DNA from: Geobacter sp.
Lineage (GTDB): Bacteria > Desulfobacterota > Desulfuromonadia > Geobacterales > Geobacteraceae
Length of the DNA: 39,047 nt
Assembly (NCBI GenBank): GCA_003857395.1
Contig: RPRC01000095.1
Coordinates: 1-39,047 of the forward strand
Reading direction: 5' to 3'
Shown: one piece after another, positions 18,128-27,641 of the stretch
Layout: each line of letters starts with the position of its first letter
Position numbering within the stretch: position 1 is the stretch's first letter
Notes under the pieces: model-generated
Database searches by the model: none
What the model was told of the DNA's origin: nothing
What the model saw: the letters and a program-made list of their open reading frames with translations, nothing else
Position numbers and translations under genes: made by a program

Positions 18128-19204
18128 TCATCTGACCTTCAAGGTCGATATGGCAATCAGTGCCAGAATGATGGTAATTATCCAGAATCGTACGATAATT
18201 TTCGGCTCCGCGACACCCTTCAGTTCAAAGTGATGATGGATAGGTGCCATGCGAAAAATTCTCTTGCCACGGTATTTGTATGAGCCAACCTGGAAAATGA
18301 CCGACAGGGCCTCCACCACGAAGATGCCGCCTACTATAACCAGTAAAATCTCCTGCTTGGTAATGACCGCAACGGCACCGAGGCCGCCGCCAAGGGGCAG
18401 AGATCCCACGTCCCCCATGAATACCTCGGCAGGATAGGAGTTGTACCAGAGAAAGCCGAGCCCGGCGCCGGCCATGGCGCCGCAGAGGATCGCCAGCTCA
18501 CCGGCTCCCGCAACATAGGGTACCTGGAGATAGCTTGCCAGCTTTACGTTACCGGCAATATAGGTAAAGAGCAGATAGGTACCGGCGTTGATGGATACCG
18601 GGCCGATCGCCAGTCCGTCAAGGCCGTCCGTTAAATTCACCGCACTGCTGGCCCCGAAGATGACCAGCATGACAAACGGAATGTAGAAAATTCCCAGATC
18701 GGGAGTGGCATTCTTGAAAAACGGTACCGTCAGGGCTGTAGAAAAACCGGGCGTATAATAGAGGATGCAGCCTACCAGGAGACCGATAAACACCTGCCAG
18801 AAGGTCTTCTGCCGGGCTGAGAGTCCCTTGGGGTTTTTCTCCACCACTTTCTTGTAATCGTCCACGAAACCAATCAGACCATAACCGACGATAACAGAGA
18901 GGGCGATCCAGATATATCTGTTGGAAAGGTCGGCCCAGAGAAGCGTCGGGATTACGATAGCAGTCAGGATGAGCACCCCGCCCATGGTGGGAGTCCCCTG
19001 CTTTTTCAGATGCGATTCGGGTCCGTCGGTCCTGATCACCTGCATCATCTGGATTGATTGCAGCTTGCGGATCATCCAGGGACCAAGCAGGAATGAAACA
19101 ACAAGCGCCGTAATCACCGCATAGATGGTTCGGAAGGTCAGGTATTTGAAGACATTCAGGAAATGAAACTCTGTCGCCAGTGGGTAGAGGAGATTGTACA
19201 GCAT
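18128..19204 (-). CDS. mraY: Phospho-N-acetylmuramoyl-pentapeptide transferase
   Basis: MraY transfers phospho-MurNAc-pentapeptide to undecaprenyl phosphate, forming lipid I, the first membrane step. The 358 residues form about ten transmembrane helices. Active-site signatures are KQGTPTMGG (68-76), VDDYKK (114-119), the [10 protein letters not shown] loop (190-199), and the C-terminal [14 protein letters not shown] motif, which binds the nucleotide and several inhibitors. The ATG shares one base with the murF stop (TGATG), so the genes are coupled. Confidence 0.97.
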   Translation of the reverse strand: MLYNLLYPLATEFHFLNVFKYLTFRTIYAVITALVVSFLLGPWMIRKLQSIQMMQVIRTDGPESHLKKQGTPTMGGVLILTAIVIPTLLWADLSNRYIWIALSVIVGYGLIGFVDDYKKVVEKNPKGLSARQKTFWQVFIGLLVGCILYYTPGFSTALTVPFFKNATPDLGIFYIPFVMLVIFGASSAVNLTDGLDGLAIGPVSINAGTYLLFTYIAGNVKLASYLQVPYVAGAGELAILCGAMAGAGLGFLWYNSYPAEVFMGDVGSLPLGGGLGAVAVITKQEILLVIVGGIFVVEALSVIFQVGSYKYRGKRIFRMAPIHHHFELKGVAEPKIIVRFWIITIILALIAISTLKVR

Positions 19205-20619
19205 CAGTTCACAGCCCCTTTCGCCGCTCCGGCAGGAAATTCATTTCTTATTCCTTCGGCAACCGTTTCCATCCGCATACCGCGCGAACCTTTTACCAGT
19301 ACGCAATCACCCGGCCGCATGGCACGACCTAAATCGTCAAGAATCTCGGCATGACTCTGCGCAAGAATAATCGCTTCGGCAGGAAGCCCTCCCGCCATTG
19401 CCCCACGGGCGACGTATTCCGCCATGTCGCCCAGAAGGTAGAGTCTCTCCACGCAATGGGCGGCCAGACTGCCGATTTCTTCATGCATCGCGGGGGAAGA
19501 TTCTCCCATCTCAAGCATGTCGCCAAGAACGGCAATGCCGCGGCCGGTCCCTTTCAGGCCGGCTACGGTAGTGAGCGCTGCCCGCATCGAAGCGGGATTG
19601 GCATTGTAGCTGTCATCAATCAGCAGAATTCCGTTGATATCCTCGGGCGAAAAGCGTTTCTCCACCGGGGAAAAGGACTCCAGCCCTTTTCGGATGTCAT
19701 CCGGAGCAAGCCCCAGCAGATGCGCAACAGTTGCGGCGGCCAGTGCATTCTGGACATTGTGGCGGCCGAAAACCTTCATTTTAACCGCTATCATCCCCGA
19801 GGGGAGAATAAGGACAAAGGATTGCCCTGCCCTGCCCAGCGATTCAATCTTTTCTGCCCGGACCTCGGCCTCACCGAGTCCAAAGGAAATTTTTCGGACC
19901 CCCGGAGGCGTCGGCAATTCGGCAACAAAAGGGTCGTCTGCATTGAAGACGGCTGTACTACCCTGGCAAAGACGGAGAAACAGTTCTCCCTTGGCGGAGG
20001 AAACAGCGGCAATGCTCCCCATGCTCTGCAGGTGCGCAGGCGCCACATTGGTAATCACCCCAAAGTCGGGTCGGGCAATCTCCGCCAGTCGGTCAATTTC
20101 TCCGGGTTCACTCATGCCCATTTCCAAGATCGCCCAGCTGTGAGCTTCAGACAATTGAAAGACCATGCGGGGGAGCCCTATGAGATTGTTCAAATTACCC
20201 GCGGTTTTCAGTCCGTCCCCACTGCGAGCTAAAATGGTCGCAAGCATCTCTTTGGTGGTAGTCTTGCCATTGCTGCCGGTAATAGCAACCACCGGCAGGG
20301 AAAACCGGGTGCGGTGGAATGCAGCCAGATCGCCGAGCGCCCGCAAAGTATCCGCTACCGTAATGCAACTGGCACCTGTCGGCAGGCTCTCCAGGTCGTA
20401 GCGGCCCTGCTCCGCCAGCAAAACCCTGACCCCGCGCGCCAAAGCCGCAGCAATGAATTCGTGGCCGTCAAATCGCTCTCCCCGCAGGGGCACGAACAGC
20501 TCTCCGGGTTCCACACTACGGGAATCAGTTGAGACCCCCAGTACCCTGGCATCTGTCACTCCGGTCACGGTTCCGCCAACGGCCTTAACTATCTCGCTAA
20601 CGGTAAAGGCTGGCTTCAT
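19204..20619 (-). CDS. murF: UDP-N-acetylmuramoyl-tripeptide--D-alanyl-D-alanine ligase
   Basis: MurF adds the D-Ala-D-Ala dipeptide made by Ddl, completing the pentapeptide. The 471 residues have the [19 protein letters not shown]-terminal UDP-binding block (30-47), the ATP loop GSNGKTTTK (115-123), and the C-terminal [17 protein letters not shown] motif that distinguishes MurF from the other Mur ligases. The start overlaps the murE stop by 4 bp, and the stop overlaps mraY by one base. Confidence 0.97.
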   Translation of the reverse strand: MKPAFTVSEIVKAVGGTVTGVTDARVLGVSTDSRSVEPGELFVPLRGERFDGHEFIAAALARGVRVLLAEQGRYDLESLPTGASCITVADTLRALGDLAAFHRTRFSLPVVAITGSNGKTTTKEMLATILARSGDGLKTAGNLNNLIGLPRMVFQLSEAHSWAILEMGMSEPGEIDRLAEIARPDFGVITNVAPAHLQSMGSIAAVSSAKGELFLRLCQGSTAVFNADDPFVAELPTPPGVRKISFGLGEAEVRAEKIESLGRAGQSFVLILPSGMIAVKMKVFGRHNVQNALAAATVAHLLGLAPDDIRKGLESFSPVEKRFSPEDINGILLIDDSYNANPASMRAALTTVAGLKGTGRGIAVLGDMLEMGESSPAMHEEIGSLAAHCVERLYLLGDMAEYVARGAMAGGLPAEAIILAQSHAEILDDLGRAMRPGDCVLVKGSRGMRMETVAEGIRNEFPAGAAKGAVN

Positions 20620-22148
20620 TCCACCCCCCCTGTCATGCGAAGAGCGATCGCAGCTTCTTCCCGGTCATCGAAATGGTGCTTTTCCTTACCAATAATCTGA
20701 TAGTCTTCGTGCCCTTTACCGGCAACCAGGACAATATCTCCCGGTCTGGCAATACGAATAGCCAGCCTGATTGCTTCGCGCCGAGATTCGACCGTGAGGA
20801 AACCTTTCTCCACAATGGTAGCGGACAGCTCCGCAAGACGGTATTCCCGGATGCTTAGGGGAAGAAGACCTTCCCGCACTTCACGGATAATTGCCGCCGG
20901 CTCTTCAGTCCGGGGGTTATCAGAGGTTATGATTGCAAGGTCGCTGTAACGCCCTGCGACTGCACCCATGAGCGGCCGTTTGCCGCGATCGCGATCGCCG
21001 CCACAGCCAAAAACGGTTATTATATGGCCAGTTGCAAGTTCCTGCAGGGTTTGCAGGACGTTCTCCAGGGCATCACCGGTATGGGCATAATCCACCAGCA
21101 CGGTGACCCCCCGGTCATTCTCAACCCGTTCCAGCCGGCCTTCCACCTTGCCGTGCTCCTCAATACCGGAGCGTATGGTATCAAGTGACAGGCCCAGCGC
21201 ATACGCAGCACCGGCGGCAGACAGAATGTTGTACAGATTGAAGCGGCCCAAAAGGCGCGACGAGAATGCTGACTCACCGGCAGGTGTTGTGAGTATTCCA
21301 CTAATTCCTGCCGTGGAAAAAACAACATCCCGTGCCGAAAGCGCGGCAGCGGGATCAAGACCATAGGTAAGGACCGGACAGGCTGCGGAACGGGCTATTA
21401 CCAACCCGGCCGGATCGTCGATATTTACCACCGCATGCCGCAGCCGCTTATGCCGATCGGGAACCAGTAGTTCGGTGAAAAGCCGCTGTTTGCTTTCCAG
21501 GTAGGACTCCATATCGTGATGATAGTCCAAATGGTCCCGGGTAAGGTTGGTAAAGACCCCCACATCGAACAGGCAGCCATCAACCCTTTTCTGCTCAAGG
21601 GAATGAGAGGAAACCTCCATCACAACACCCTTGGCACCGAGATCGACCAGCTGTCGCAACATTTTCTGGAGATCAACCGACTCGGGCGTCGTGTGCGAAG
21701 ATTCGAAACGGGTTGCCCCGAAACGGTAGTTAATGGTGCCGAGGACCGCCGGCGGAATTCCTCCCTTGGCGAGTATCGACTCGATCAGGTAGGTGGTGGT
21801 AGTTTTTCCGTTGGTTCCGGTAATGCCGATCAAGGGGACGCCTGCCGTAGGGTCGCCATAATAACAGGCGGCCATCCTGGCCATGGCCTGCCTTGCATCA
21901 TGAACCGTGACCGCGGTAACCCCTGCGGGAAGGTCGGACTCATCCTCTACGACAACAGCAACAGCCCCGGCGCCAGCTGCCCGAGAGAGGAAGGAATGAC
22001 CATCAACGGCTGCCCCACGCAAGGCGAAAAACAACCCGCCCGGAATAACCGCGCGGGAATCATAGAAGAGTCCTCGGATTTCCATATCCGTAGTACCGGT
22101 GACCCGCACCGGCTCTCCGATAGATTGCAAAAGTTCGGAAAACCGCAC
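20616..22148 (-). CDS. murE: UDP-MurNAc-tripeptide synthetase, meso-diaminopimelate type
   Basis: MurE adds the third residue of the stem peptide. The 510 residues show the GLFYDSRAVIPGGLFFALRG N-terminal block (27-46), the ATP loop GTNGKTTTT (111-119), and DNPR at 410-413. The DNPR box indicates that meso-diaminopimelate, not L-lysine, is the added residue, as expected for a Gram-negative cell. The start is GTG after GAGAGG. A 62-bp spacer separates it from ftsI. Confidence 0.97.
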   Translation of the reverse strand: MRFSELLQSIGEPVRVTGTTDMEIRGLFYDSRAVIPGGLFFALRGAAVDGHSFLSRAAGAGAVAVVVEDESDLPAGVTAVTVHDARQAMARMAACYYGDPTAGVPLIGITGTNGKTTTTYLIESILAKGGIPPAVLGTINYRFGATRFESSHTTPESVDLQKMLRQLVDLGAKGVVMEVSSHSLEQKRVDGCLFDVGVFTNLTRDHLDYHHDMESYLESKQRLFTELLVPDRHKRLRHAVVNIDDPAGLVIARSAACPVLTYGLDPAAALSARDVVFSTAGISGILTTPAGESAFSSRLLGRFNLYNILSAAGAAYALGLSLDTIRSGIEEHGKVEGRLERVENDRGVTVLVDYAHTGDALENVLQTLQELATGHIITVFGCGGDRDRGKRPLMGAVAGRYSDLAIITSDNPRTEEPAAIIREVREGLLPLSIREYRLAELSATIVEKGFLTVESRREAIRLAIRIARPGDIVLVAGKGHEDYQIIGKEKHHFDDREEAAIALRMTGGVE

Positions 22149-22210
22149 TGAACCTCTCCCTGGCAGACCTTATCCGCCAATTTTTCCTGGAACGCCCCTG
22201 TTTTTCATCA

Positions 22211-24190
22211 TTACGCAGAGGGGGCGAACCTCACCCAGACCTGATTTTTCGGAGCTATCTGCTGGCCTGGTTGTGGATTTTGCTCAACGGCACGACCACT
22301 CCCCATAATTTTTACATTCAGGGAATTCTTTTCCATATAACGCATAACCTGACGGATGCTCATCCCGCGAAAATTTGGCATCATGCCGCCACCAACCACC
22401 TCATCGATTACACCTTCGGCAAAAATGGGCGCCTGGACCAGTTGGGTCGTGGAAGATTCCTTGCGCTCCGGTGTCATGGCCTTCGCTTTCAAGGGAAGGG
22501 TGGGAGGCACCTTCAGGTAACACAGCGACTGGTGCGCGATCTCCCGGAACGCCGGTGCGGCAACAACTCCCCCATAGGAACTGGTTTTCGGTTCGTCGAC
22601 GACCACCAGAATGGTGAGACGCGGATTATCAGCAGGTACGAAGCCGACAAATGACGCGGTACGCTTTGTTGCGGAATAGCATCTCGTCATCGGATCAACC
22701 TTCTGGGCAGTTCCGGTTTTCCCGGCAACCAGGTAGCCGTCAACCACGGCATTCAGTCCGGTCCCTCCCTCTGACGTGACACTTGCCATCATCTTCGTCA
22801 TTGTCTGGGCAGTTCGGGAAGAACTCACCCGGTGACGGATCTCGGGTGAAAACTGGCGAATAACTGTTCCTGCATCATCAGTAATCTTTTCGACCAGGTA
22901 CGGCTTCATCAACAATCCTCCGTTGGCGATGGCAGAAACCGCGGTCGCCAGCTGAAGGGAAGAAATCGAAAGGCCCTGCCCAAATGATATGTTTGCCAGA
23001 TCAATCGGATACCAGCGACTACGGTCCCGCAGGTAGCCGGAAACTTCCCCCGGAAGATCAACGCCGGTTTTCTCACCGAACCCGTAATTTTTCAGACTGG
23101 CCAGCAATCTCTCTGCCCCGAGGCGACTGCCGATTTTTGCTGACCCGATATTGCTCGAATATTTCAGAATTTCCGACACCCGCAGGTTTCCATACTTATG
23201 GGTATCATGGATAATCCTGCCACCGATTGCGTAACTGCCGTTTTCACAATTGAACGAATCATTCGGACCAACAAGCTTTGCTTCCATGGCAGCCGCAATG
23301 AGAAAGACCTTCATCGTCGAACCCGGTTCAAAGGTGTCGGCAATCACCCTGTTCCGCAGAGAGTCTTTGGAATAGTTGCGGAAAGCATTAGGGTTAAAAG
23401 TTGGATAGGAAGCCATCGCCAGAACTTTTCCTGTCTGGGGATCCATTACCAGCGCCATTCCTCCGGCCGCCCTGCTTTCCGTAACCGCCTTGGCAAGCTC
23501 CTTTTCGGTGACGTACTGGATATTTTTATCCACTGTCAGAGTAAGGTTGTATCCCTTTGACGACTTCTGGACAACCTTGTCCATGAGGGCAATATCTCGT
23601 CCCAGGGCATCTCGCTCAGTAACCAGGTAGCCGTTATTTCCGAGAATTTGTGAATTATACTTCAGTTCAACACCTTCAAGCCCTTGCGGGTCAAGGCCGG
23701 TAAATCCGATCACATGGGAGGCAACCTCGGAGTTCGGGTAGAAACGCCGCAACTCCTTTACAAATCCGATTCCGCCAATCTTCAGATCCCGAATTTTTCG
23801 AGTCATGTCCGGAGTGATCTGGCGTCGCAGCCAAACGAAGCCTCTCTTTCCGGAAAGCTTTCGCTGGAGTTCCTGCCGTGGCATTCCAAGAACGGGGGCA
23901 AGCTTTACTGCCGCGTCTCCAGGTTCTTCGATAAAGACAGGCTCTGCAAAGCAGGAATCCATTTCGATAGAAACGGCAAGTGCCGCCCCGCTACTGTCAT
24001 AAATCGTACCGCGGGCAGGAGTCAGGGGAACGATTTTCTGGTGCTGCCTTTCTGCGATCCTGGTCCAGTCAGCTTTCTTGAGGATCTGGAGATAGAAAGC
24101 CCGAAACGACGTTATTACAAAGAAAACGGCAAACAGGACTCCGATGATGCGGATACGGATTCTGGACCATTTTTCCTTGGCATCCTTCAT
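22211..24190 (-). CDS. ftsI: Septal transpeptidase FtsI (PBP3 class) with a PASTA domain
   Basis: FtsI is the septal D,D-transpeptidase that cross-links new wall made by FtsW. The 659-residue class B penicillin-binding protein has a basic cytoplasmic tail, one membrane helix at about 13-33, a pedestal domain to about 220, and a transpeptidase domain with STMK at 291-294, SSN at 345-347 and KTG at 491-493. A single PASTA-like domain closes the protein (about residues 600-659, PNFRGMSIRQVMRYM onward). PASTA tails occur in dcw PBPs of Desulfuromonadia and Firmicutes, but E. coli FtsI lacks one. It overlaps ftsL by 4 bp. Confidence 0.95.
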   Translation of the reverse strand: MKDAKEKWSRIRIRIIGVLFAVFFVITSFRAFYLQILKKADWTRIAERQHQKIVPLTPARGTIYDSSGAALAVSIEMDSCFAEPVFIEEPGDAAVKLAPVLGMPRQELQRKLSGKRGFVWLRRQITPDMTRKIRDLKIGGIGFVKELRRFYPNSEVASHVIGFTGLDPQGLEGVELKYNSQILGNNGYLVTERDALGRDIALMDKVVQKSSKGYNLTLTVDKNIQYVTEKELAKAVTESRAAGGMALVMDPQTGKVLAMASYPTFNPNAFRNYSKDSLRNRVIADTFEPGSTMKVFLIAAAMEAKLVGPNDSFNCENGSYAIGGRIIHDTHKYGNLRVSEILKYSSNIGSAKIGSRLGAERLLASLKNYGFGEKTGVDLPGEVSGYLRDRSRWYPIDLANISFGQGLSISSLQLATAVSAIANGGLLMKPYLVEKITDDAGTVIRQFSPEIRHRVSSSRTAQTMTKMMASVTSEGGTGLNAVVDGYLVAGKTGTAQKVDPMTRCYSATKRTASFVGFVPADNPRLTILVVVDEPKTSSYGGVVAAPAFREIAHQSLCYLKVPPTLPLKAKAMTPERKESSTTQLVQAPIFAEGVIDEVVGGGMMPNFRGMSIRQVMRYMEKNSLNVKIMGSGRAVEQNPQPGQQIAPKNQVWVRFAPSA

Positions 24191-24522
24191 TTGACGACAA
24201 TCACCTGTTGTTCGCTGGGCAGAGCCATTCCTAATTCACCCTTTGCCAGCGCCTCTATCCGTGCCGGATGCTTCAGGGAGGCGACCTCAAGTTTCAGCCG
24301 ATTCCTCTCTTGCTGTAATCCTTTGAACAGGTGGCTTGCCTCCGTTATCTCAAGATTCAAATCAACGACCTTCACCCTTGACCAGACGTGAAAAAGCGAG
24401 AGGAGAGTAAGAAGAGACAGAAGAGTAACAAGATACGGAAAGAGGTCCCATCTCTGTGAAGCCGCCAACTCCATTTTTTTCGGCGAGGCTACTTTGCTGA
24501 GTGCAGTTTTGGCGATTGACAA
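24187..24522 (-). CDS. ftsL: Cell division protein FtsL
   Basis: FtsL is a small bitopic divisome protein that pairs with FtsB/DivIC and FtsQ. The 111 residues have a basic N-terminus, a transmembrane helix at about 29-48, and a periplasmic heptad-rich coiled coil (about 50-85) typical of the family. Sequence conservation is low, so position between rsmH and ftsI is the main support. The start appears to be TTG preceded by AAGGAGT at good distance. The stop overlaps the ftsI start (ATGA). Confidence 0.88.
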   Translation of the reverse strand: MSIAKTALSKVASPKKMELAASQRWDLFPYLVTLLSLLTLLSLFHVWSRVKVVDLNLEITEASHLFKGLQQERNRLKLEVASLKHPARIEALAKGELGMALPSEQQVIVVK

Positions 24523-24542
24523 GGCAGCAGACTCCTTTCCCT

Positions 24543-25481
24543 TTACAGTTTTTCAGCGGCCCGCAGTTTTGCACTGCGGGACCGGGGATTTACAGCGATC
24601 TCTTCCACACCCGCAACCACTGGTTTCCCCGTCAGTTTTCGCAGGACAGGAAGCTTCCCACAGACGCACCTCGGAACACTTTTCGGACAGATGCATCCTC
24701 TGGCAAATTCATTAAAGACATTTTTCACTATCCTGTCTTCCAGGGAGTGGAAAGAAATAACAACGATTCGGCCGCCCTTTTTCAACGATTCAATTCCGGC
24801 AACCAGTCCACGCTCCAAGCTTTGAAGCTCTTCATTGACGGCAATGCGCAGGGCCTGAAAGGTTCTGGTAGCAGGATGCAGACGTGCTTCCCAGCGTGCC
24901 CGGGGAATGGCGCCTTTCACCAGGTCAACAAGTCGCGCCGTAGTCGTGACAGGTTCCACATTTCGCGCCGCAACTATCATTGAGGCAATTCGTCTGGCCC
25001 AGCGTTCCTCACCGAAATCCCAGAGGATCTGCTCCAGCTCCTTTTCCGAAAGGGTATTAACGAGATCAGCGGCGGTTCTCCCGGAGGATCCGTCCATCCT
25101 CATATCCAGTGGAGCATCCTGCTGGAAGCTGAAACCGCGCTCTGCCTTGTCCAGTTGATGGGACGACACACCAACGTCGAGCACCATGCCGTCAATCGAT
25201 TCGATCCCTTCCCGCACCAGCACATCGGAGAGATGGGAATAGTTTTCGTGAAAGAGTTTGACGCGACTCCCGTAAGCCGAAAGACTCAATCCCGCCGCAT
25301 CCAAAGCCTCCTGATCCCGGTCAAAGCCAAGCAGCATTCCGTCAGGTGATGAGCATTCCAGGATTCCTCGTGCGTGTCCGCCACCCCCCAGGGTTCCATC
25401 CACATAAACCCCGCCGGAACGAGGTTGCAGATAGTGAAGGACCTCATCATAGAGGACTGATATATGGCGAAAATCGCCCAC
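24543..25481 (-). CDS. rsmH: 16S rRNA (cytosine(1402)-N4)-methyltransferase
   Basis: RsmH (MraW) methylates N4 of C1402 in the 16S rRNA decoding centre using SAM. The 312 residues start [13 protein letters not shown], then the SAM motif [15 protein letters not shown] (near residue 28), a [10 protein letters not shown] motif, the [17 protein letters not shown] block, and the late [13 protein letters not shown] motif. The start codon is GTG and shares one base with the mraZ stop (TAGTG). Being second in the dcw operon after mraZ is standard. Confidence 0.97.
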   Translation of the reverse strand: MGDFRHISVLYDEVLHYLQPRSGGVYVDGTLGGGGHARGILECSSPDGMLLGFDRDQEALDAAGLSLSAYGSRVKLFHENYSHLSDVLVREGIESIDGMVLDVGVSSHQLDKAERGFSFQQDAPLDMRMDGSSGRTAADLVNTLSEKELEQILWDFGEERWARRIASMIVAARNVEPVTTTARLVDLVKGAIPRARWEARLHPATRTFQALRIAVNEELQSLERGLVAGIESLKKGGRIVVISFHSLEDRIVKNVFNEFARGCICPKSVPRCVCGKLPVLRKLTGKPVVAGVEEIAVNPRSRSAKLRAAEKL

Positions 25482-25963
25482 TACAAACCCAGTTCGGCCA
25501 AAGCCGGCGAATCGTCAGGGAAATTTTCGTCATCCTGACGGAGAACTTTTTCATATTCCGCAAGGCTCCAGATCTCAGCTTTGTTCAGGAGACCGGAAAA
25601 GACAATTTCTCTCTCAAGAGAAGCGCCTTTGCGAAGATGGGGCGGTATCAGAATCCTGCCAAGTTTGTCAGCGGAACATTCGACAGCCGGCGCCACGATT
25701 TTTCTCTTCACGGCTGCCAACTCAGACGATGAAAGTCCGAGACCGCTGCCTTTGACAAGCTTTTCCTCCATATTCAGCCATTCCTGGTAGGGATAAATCG
25801 CCAGACCGGAACAGGAAACCCCGTCACCCAGTCGCACCGGATTGGAATTGGTGATGAAAAACCTTTCATCGCCGAAGGCTTCCACCAGGACTTCGCGAAA
25901 CTTTGCCGGAAGGCTGGTCCGCCCCTTGGCATCAATGGTGGTAGTAAAAATCCCCCGAAACAT
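25481..25963 (-). CDS. mraZ: Transcriptional regulator MraZ
   Basis: MraZ is a ring-forming DNA-binding protein of the AbrB-like fold that represses its own dcw operon. The 160-residue protein has both duplicated half-domains with the DxxxR signature (DAKGR near residue 11 and DKLGR near 99). The start was placed at the ATG preceding [14 protein letters not shown], with a GGAGGGG site upstream. A longer frame to 25996 would run through the operator and was not chosen. It is the first gene of the operon, directly downstream of a three-repeat operator and a near-consensus promoter. Confidence 0.95.
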   Translation of the reverse strand: MFRGIFTTTIDAKGRTSLPAKFREVLVEAFGDERFFITNSNPVRLGDGVSCSGLAIYPYQEWLNMEEKLVKGSGLGLSSSELAAVKRKIVAPAVECSADKLGRILIPPHLRKGASLEREIVFSGLLNKAEIWSLAEYEKVLRQDDENFPDDSPALAELGL

Positions 25964-25981
25964 TGCCCCTCCGGCACTTTT

Positions 25982-26006
25982 TCCACACTTTACCACTTTA
26001 TACCAC
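25982..26006 (-). promoter_or_regulatory. MraZ operator: three GTGG repeats with 10-bp period
   Basis: Read on the minus strand the site is GTGGT-N5-GTGGT-N5-GTGGA, with both spacers exactly five bases. MraZ is known to bind three or four short G-rich direct repeats spaced by about 10 bp in front of its own gene. The repeats lie between the predicted transcription start (~26012) and the mraZ ATG (25963), so binding would block initiation or early elongation. Confidence 0.85.
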
Positions 26007-26018
26007 CTACGTGGTCAA

Positions 26019-26047
26019 ACTATACTAAGCGTCCAGGATGTTGTCAA
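26019..26047 (-). promoter_or_regulatory. Sigma70-type promoter of the dcw operon
   Basis: On the minus strand TTGACA (26042-26047) and TATAGT (26019-26024) are separated by exactly 17 bases. The -35 is a perfect match, the -10 matches five of six. The predicted start is about 26012, giving a ~50-base leader that contains the MraZ repeats. Confidence 0.85.
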
Positions 26048-26295
26048 GGCAAAAGTATTGCAAGAAAAGAGAAATTTACTACGATTTTTCGGGGAGTTAA
26101 GAGGACTACAGGAAGAGGGGCGACAAATGGACTCCTGACCGGAATAAACGTAAAAACTTCAGTGCCGGGAACCCCAATAAGTCTTTATTCTTTAACAGGT
26201 TCCGGCCGGAGAACAAACATGGAAAAAGAAAGACGGCACGTACCGAGCAAAAAACAGGAAACAACTGGTCGAAAATGGGACGACACCCGCTCTAT

Positions 26296-26646
26296 TCACT
26301 TCTCTTTCTTGCGATCGACAAGAGAGACGACCTTTGCCGGCTCCTTTTTATCTGTAACCGGGGCATTGTCGTTCTCTCCTGCAGATGAAAGCCCGCTGGC
26401 TTCCTTCTGCAAGGGGGACACCACTTTTTCAAGCATAACAGGCGTGCCGCCCATGGTAAAGGGGGCACCGTTAATCTGACTTTCTTCCAATATCCAGGTA
26501 AAAGTCTGAAGCGGATGGGTCAAAACAAGCAGACTGACTTTCCACCAACCCCTCTTTACATCAGGGACAATATCCTCGATACGGGCATAAAAAGCAGTCT
26601 TGTTCTCTATATGAATAGAGACAAGATCATGAATCGTAGTTACCAT
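26296..26646 (-). CDS. Small uncharacterised protein with a basic tail
   Basis: I do not recognise this 116-residue protein. The start was placed at the ATG with GGAGGA three bases upstream (MVTTIHDLVSIHIENK). The first ~75 residues look like a compact mixed alpha/beta domain with GWWKVSLLVLTHPLQTFTWILEE in the middle, too polar at the ends to be a sure membrane helix. The C-terminal ~35 residues are disordered and charged, ending KKEK. Its start lies inside the end of the Cys-cluster protein gene (20-bp overlap), so the two are co-transcribed. No function can be given. Confidence 0.6.
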   Translation of the reverse strand: MVTTIHDLVSIHIENKTAFYARIEDIVPDVKRGWWKVSLLVLTHPLQTFTWILEESQINGAPFTMGGTPVMLEKVVSPLQKEASGLSSAGENDNAPVTDKKEPAKVVSLVDRKKEK

Positions 26647-27196
26647 GGGTCCTCCGAAGAAGTAGTAAGGCTCCCGTATCATCACCATGAAGATAACGTG
26701 CACAACTCAAAAGAAGCCCCTGCATCAATCTATTCCCGAACAGTTCTTCCATCTGGCGGCAAAGAACTCGCAAACTGCGCTCAAGGTGGCACATTCGCTC
26801 CAGATCTGCAGAAGGAATAAGTTCTTCAAGGCGCTCACAGTGGAAGGTTATGCAGGTAAAGGGGCGGTAAGCAGGGGACATGAGACAACCTTCTTCCCCA
26901 AGAAAAGGACAGGGTGTTCCGCGGAATGATGGGGTAAATAGTTCTTTGCCGGTCGAAAGATACATCAGCAGATCAATAGCGGAAAAATGATATTTCCCCT
27001 TTTCACAGCAGAGCCCCCCGCAGTCGGCACAGGTCTCGACAACGGCCGCCCCCCCTGCCAGGGAATACATTTCGAGCTTATTCTGCCGAATGGCTTCGCC
27101 TATTCCGAACACTTGGGCTTTCACCTGATCGGAAAGGTTTTCATATTCGACCCTGGCGATAGAGACAGCTCGTTGCCACAGCTCCTGATCCGTCAA
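26627..27196 (-). CDS. YkgJ-type cysteine cluster protein (putative Zn/Fe-binding)
   Basis: This 189-residue protein belongs to the zinc/iron-chelating cysteine cluster family (UPF0153, YkgJ). Visible motifs are CADCGGLCC, then CPFLGEEGC, then the RPFTCITFHC block, together matching the family spacing of Cys ligands. The reaction is unknown; metal binding is family knowledge. I chose a TTG start at 27196 because GGGAG lies just upstream and because all longer starts would lie in or next to RNase P RNA. The upstream T8 tract (27210-27217) precedes the start. It overlaps the next small gene by 20 bp. Confidence 0.8.
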   Translation of the reverse strand: MTDQELWQRAVSIARVEYENLSDQVKAQVFGIGEAIRQNKLEMYSLAGGAAVVETCADCGGLCCEKGKYHFSAIDLLMYLSTGKELFTPSFRGTPCPFLGEEGCLMSPAYRPFTCITFHCERLEELIPSADLERMCHLERSLRVLCRQMEELFGNRLMQGLLLSCARYLHGDDTGALLLLRRTHGNYDS

Positions 27197-27464
27197 AAAA
27201 TCTCCCTGCAAAAAAAATCCTGTCAAAACTTGTTTGGCCGAAGCAGACCGTAAGCCGGGTTCTGTTCCCATCGCAAGTTACCCGGCAATGGGTGATGACC
27301 ATTCCTCTAGTGCCGCCGTTACCGACGGCATCAAGCAGCCAACCCGGAAGCATGGACGGGCCGTCCTTAGCGCTCCCCTATTTGGCCTTGCTCCTGGTGG
27401 GGTTTACCGAGCATCCGATGTCACCACCGGATCTGGTGAGCTCTTACCTCACCCTTTCACCCTT

Positions 27465-27494
27465 ACCTGCCTTTGCCAAAGCTCCGGCGGGCGG
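27465..27494 (-). repeat. Palindromic element, copy B, in the P12 region of RNase P RNA
   Basis: A 30-nt segment with a Gly-Cys-like GC palindrome (GCCGGAGCTTTGGC core) lies between the ACAGAGAGAAGACC and AGGTAAGGGTGAAAGG segments. It matches copy A at 24 of 30 positions. Confidence 0.6.
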
Positions 27495-27578
27495 TCTTCT
27501 CTCTGTGGCACTTTCCCTGGGGTCACCCCCGCTGGACGTTATCCAGCACCATGCCCTGCGGAGCCCGGACTTTCCTCT

Positions 27579-27608
27579 CCCCGCCTTAGCCGAAGCTTCG
27601 GCGGGCAG
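27579..27608 (-). repeat. Palindromic element, copy A, in the P3 region of RNase P RNA
   Basis: A 30-nt segment with the exact palindrome GCCGAAGCTTCGGC forms the P3 stem just before GAGGAAAGTCCGGG. It matches copy B at 24 of 30 positions by direct alignment. Confidence 0.6.
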
Positions 27609-27641
27609 CGGCCATCTGGACTGCTTCGACCAATCTATCTA

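Larger units (their letters stand above)
27236..27631 (-). ncRNA. rnpB: RNase P RNA, bacterial type A
   Basis: This is the catalytic RNA of ribonuclease P, which matures tRNA 5' ends. On the minus strand the 5' element GAGGAAAGTCCGGGCTCC, the central GGTAAGGGTGAAAGGGTG, GGAGCAAGGCCAAATAGGGG, GGGTTGGCTGCTTGA and the 3' ACAGAACCCGGCTTAC all match conserved type A segments. The ends were set by an 11-bp P1 helix (GGTCGAAGCAG with CTGCTTCGGCC). The length is about 396 nt. The gene starts 11 bp after the stop of the zinc-ribbon gene, so its promoter must lie within that gene. Two helices carry the same palindromic element (separate entries). Confidence 0.96.

Noticed and set aside
25964..25996. 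Longer MraZ start
   Set aside because: It would place coding sequence inside the operator repeats and lacks a ribosome site; the ATG at 25963 has GGAGGGG.
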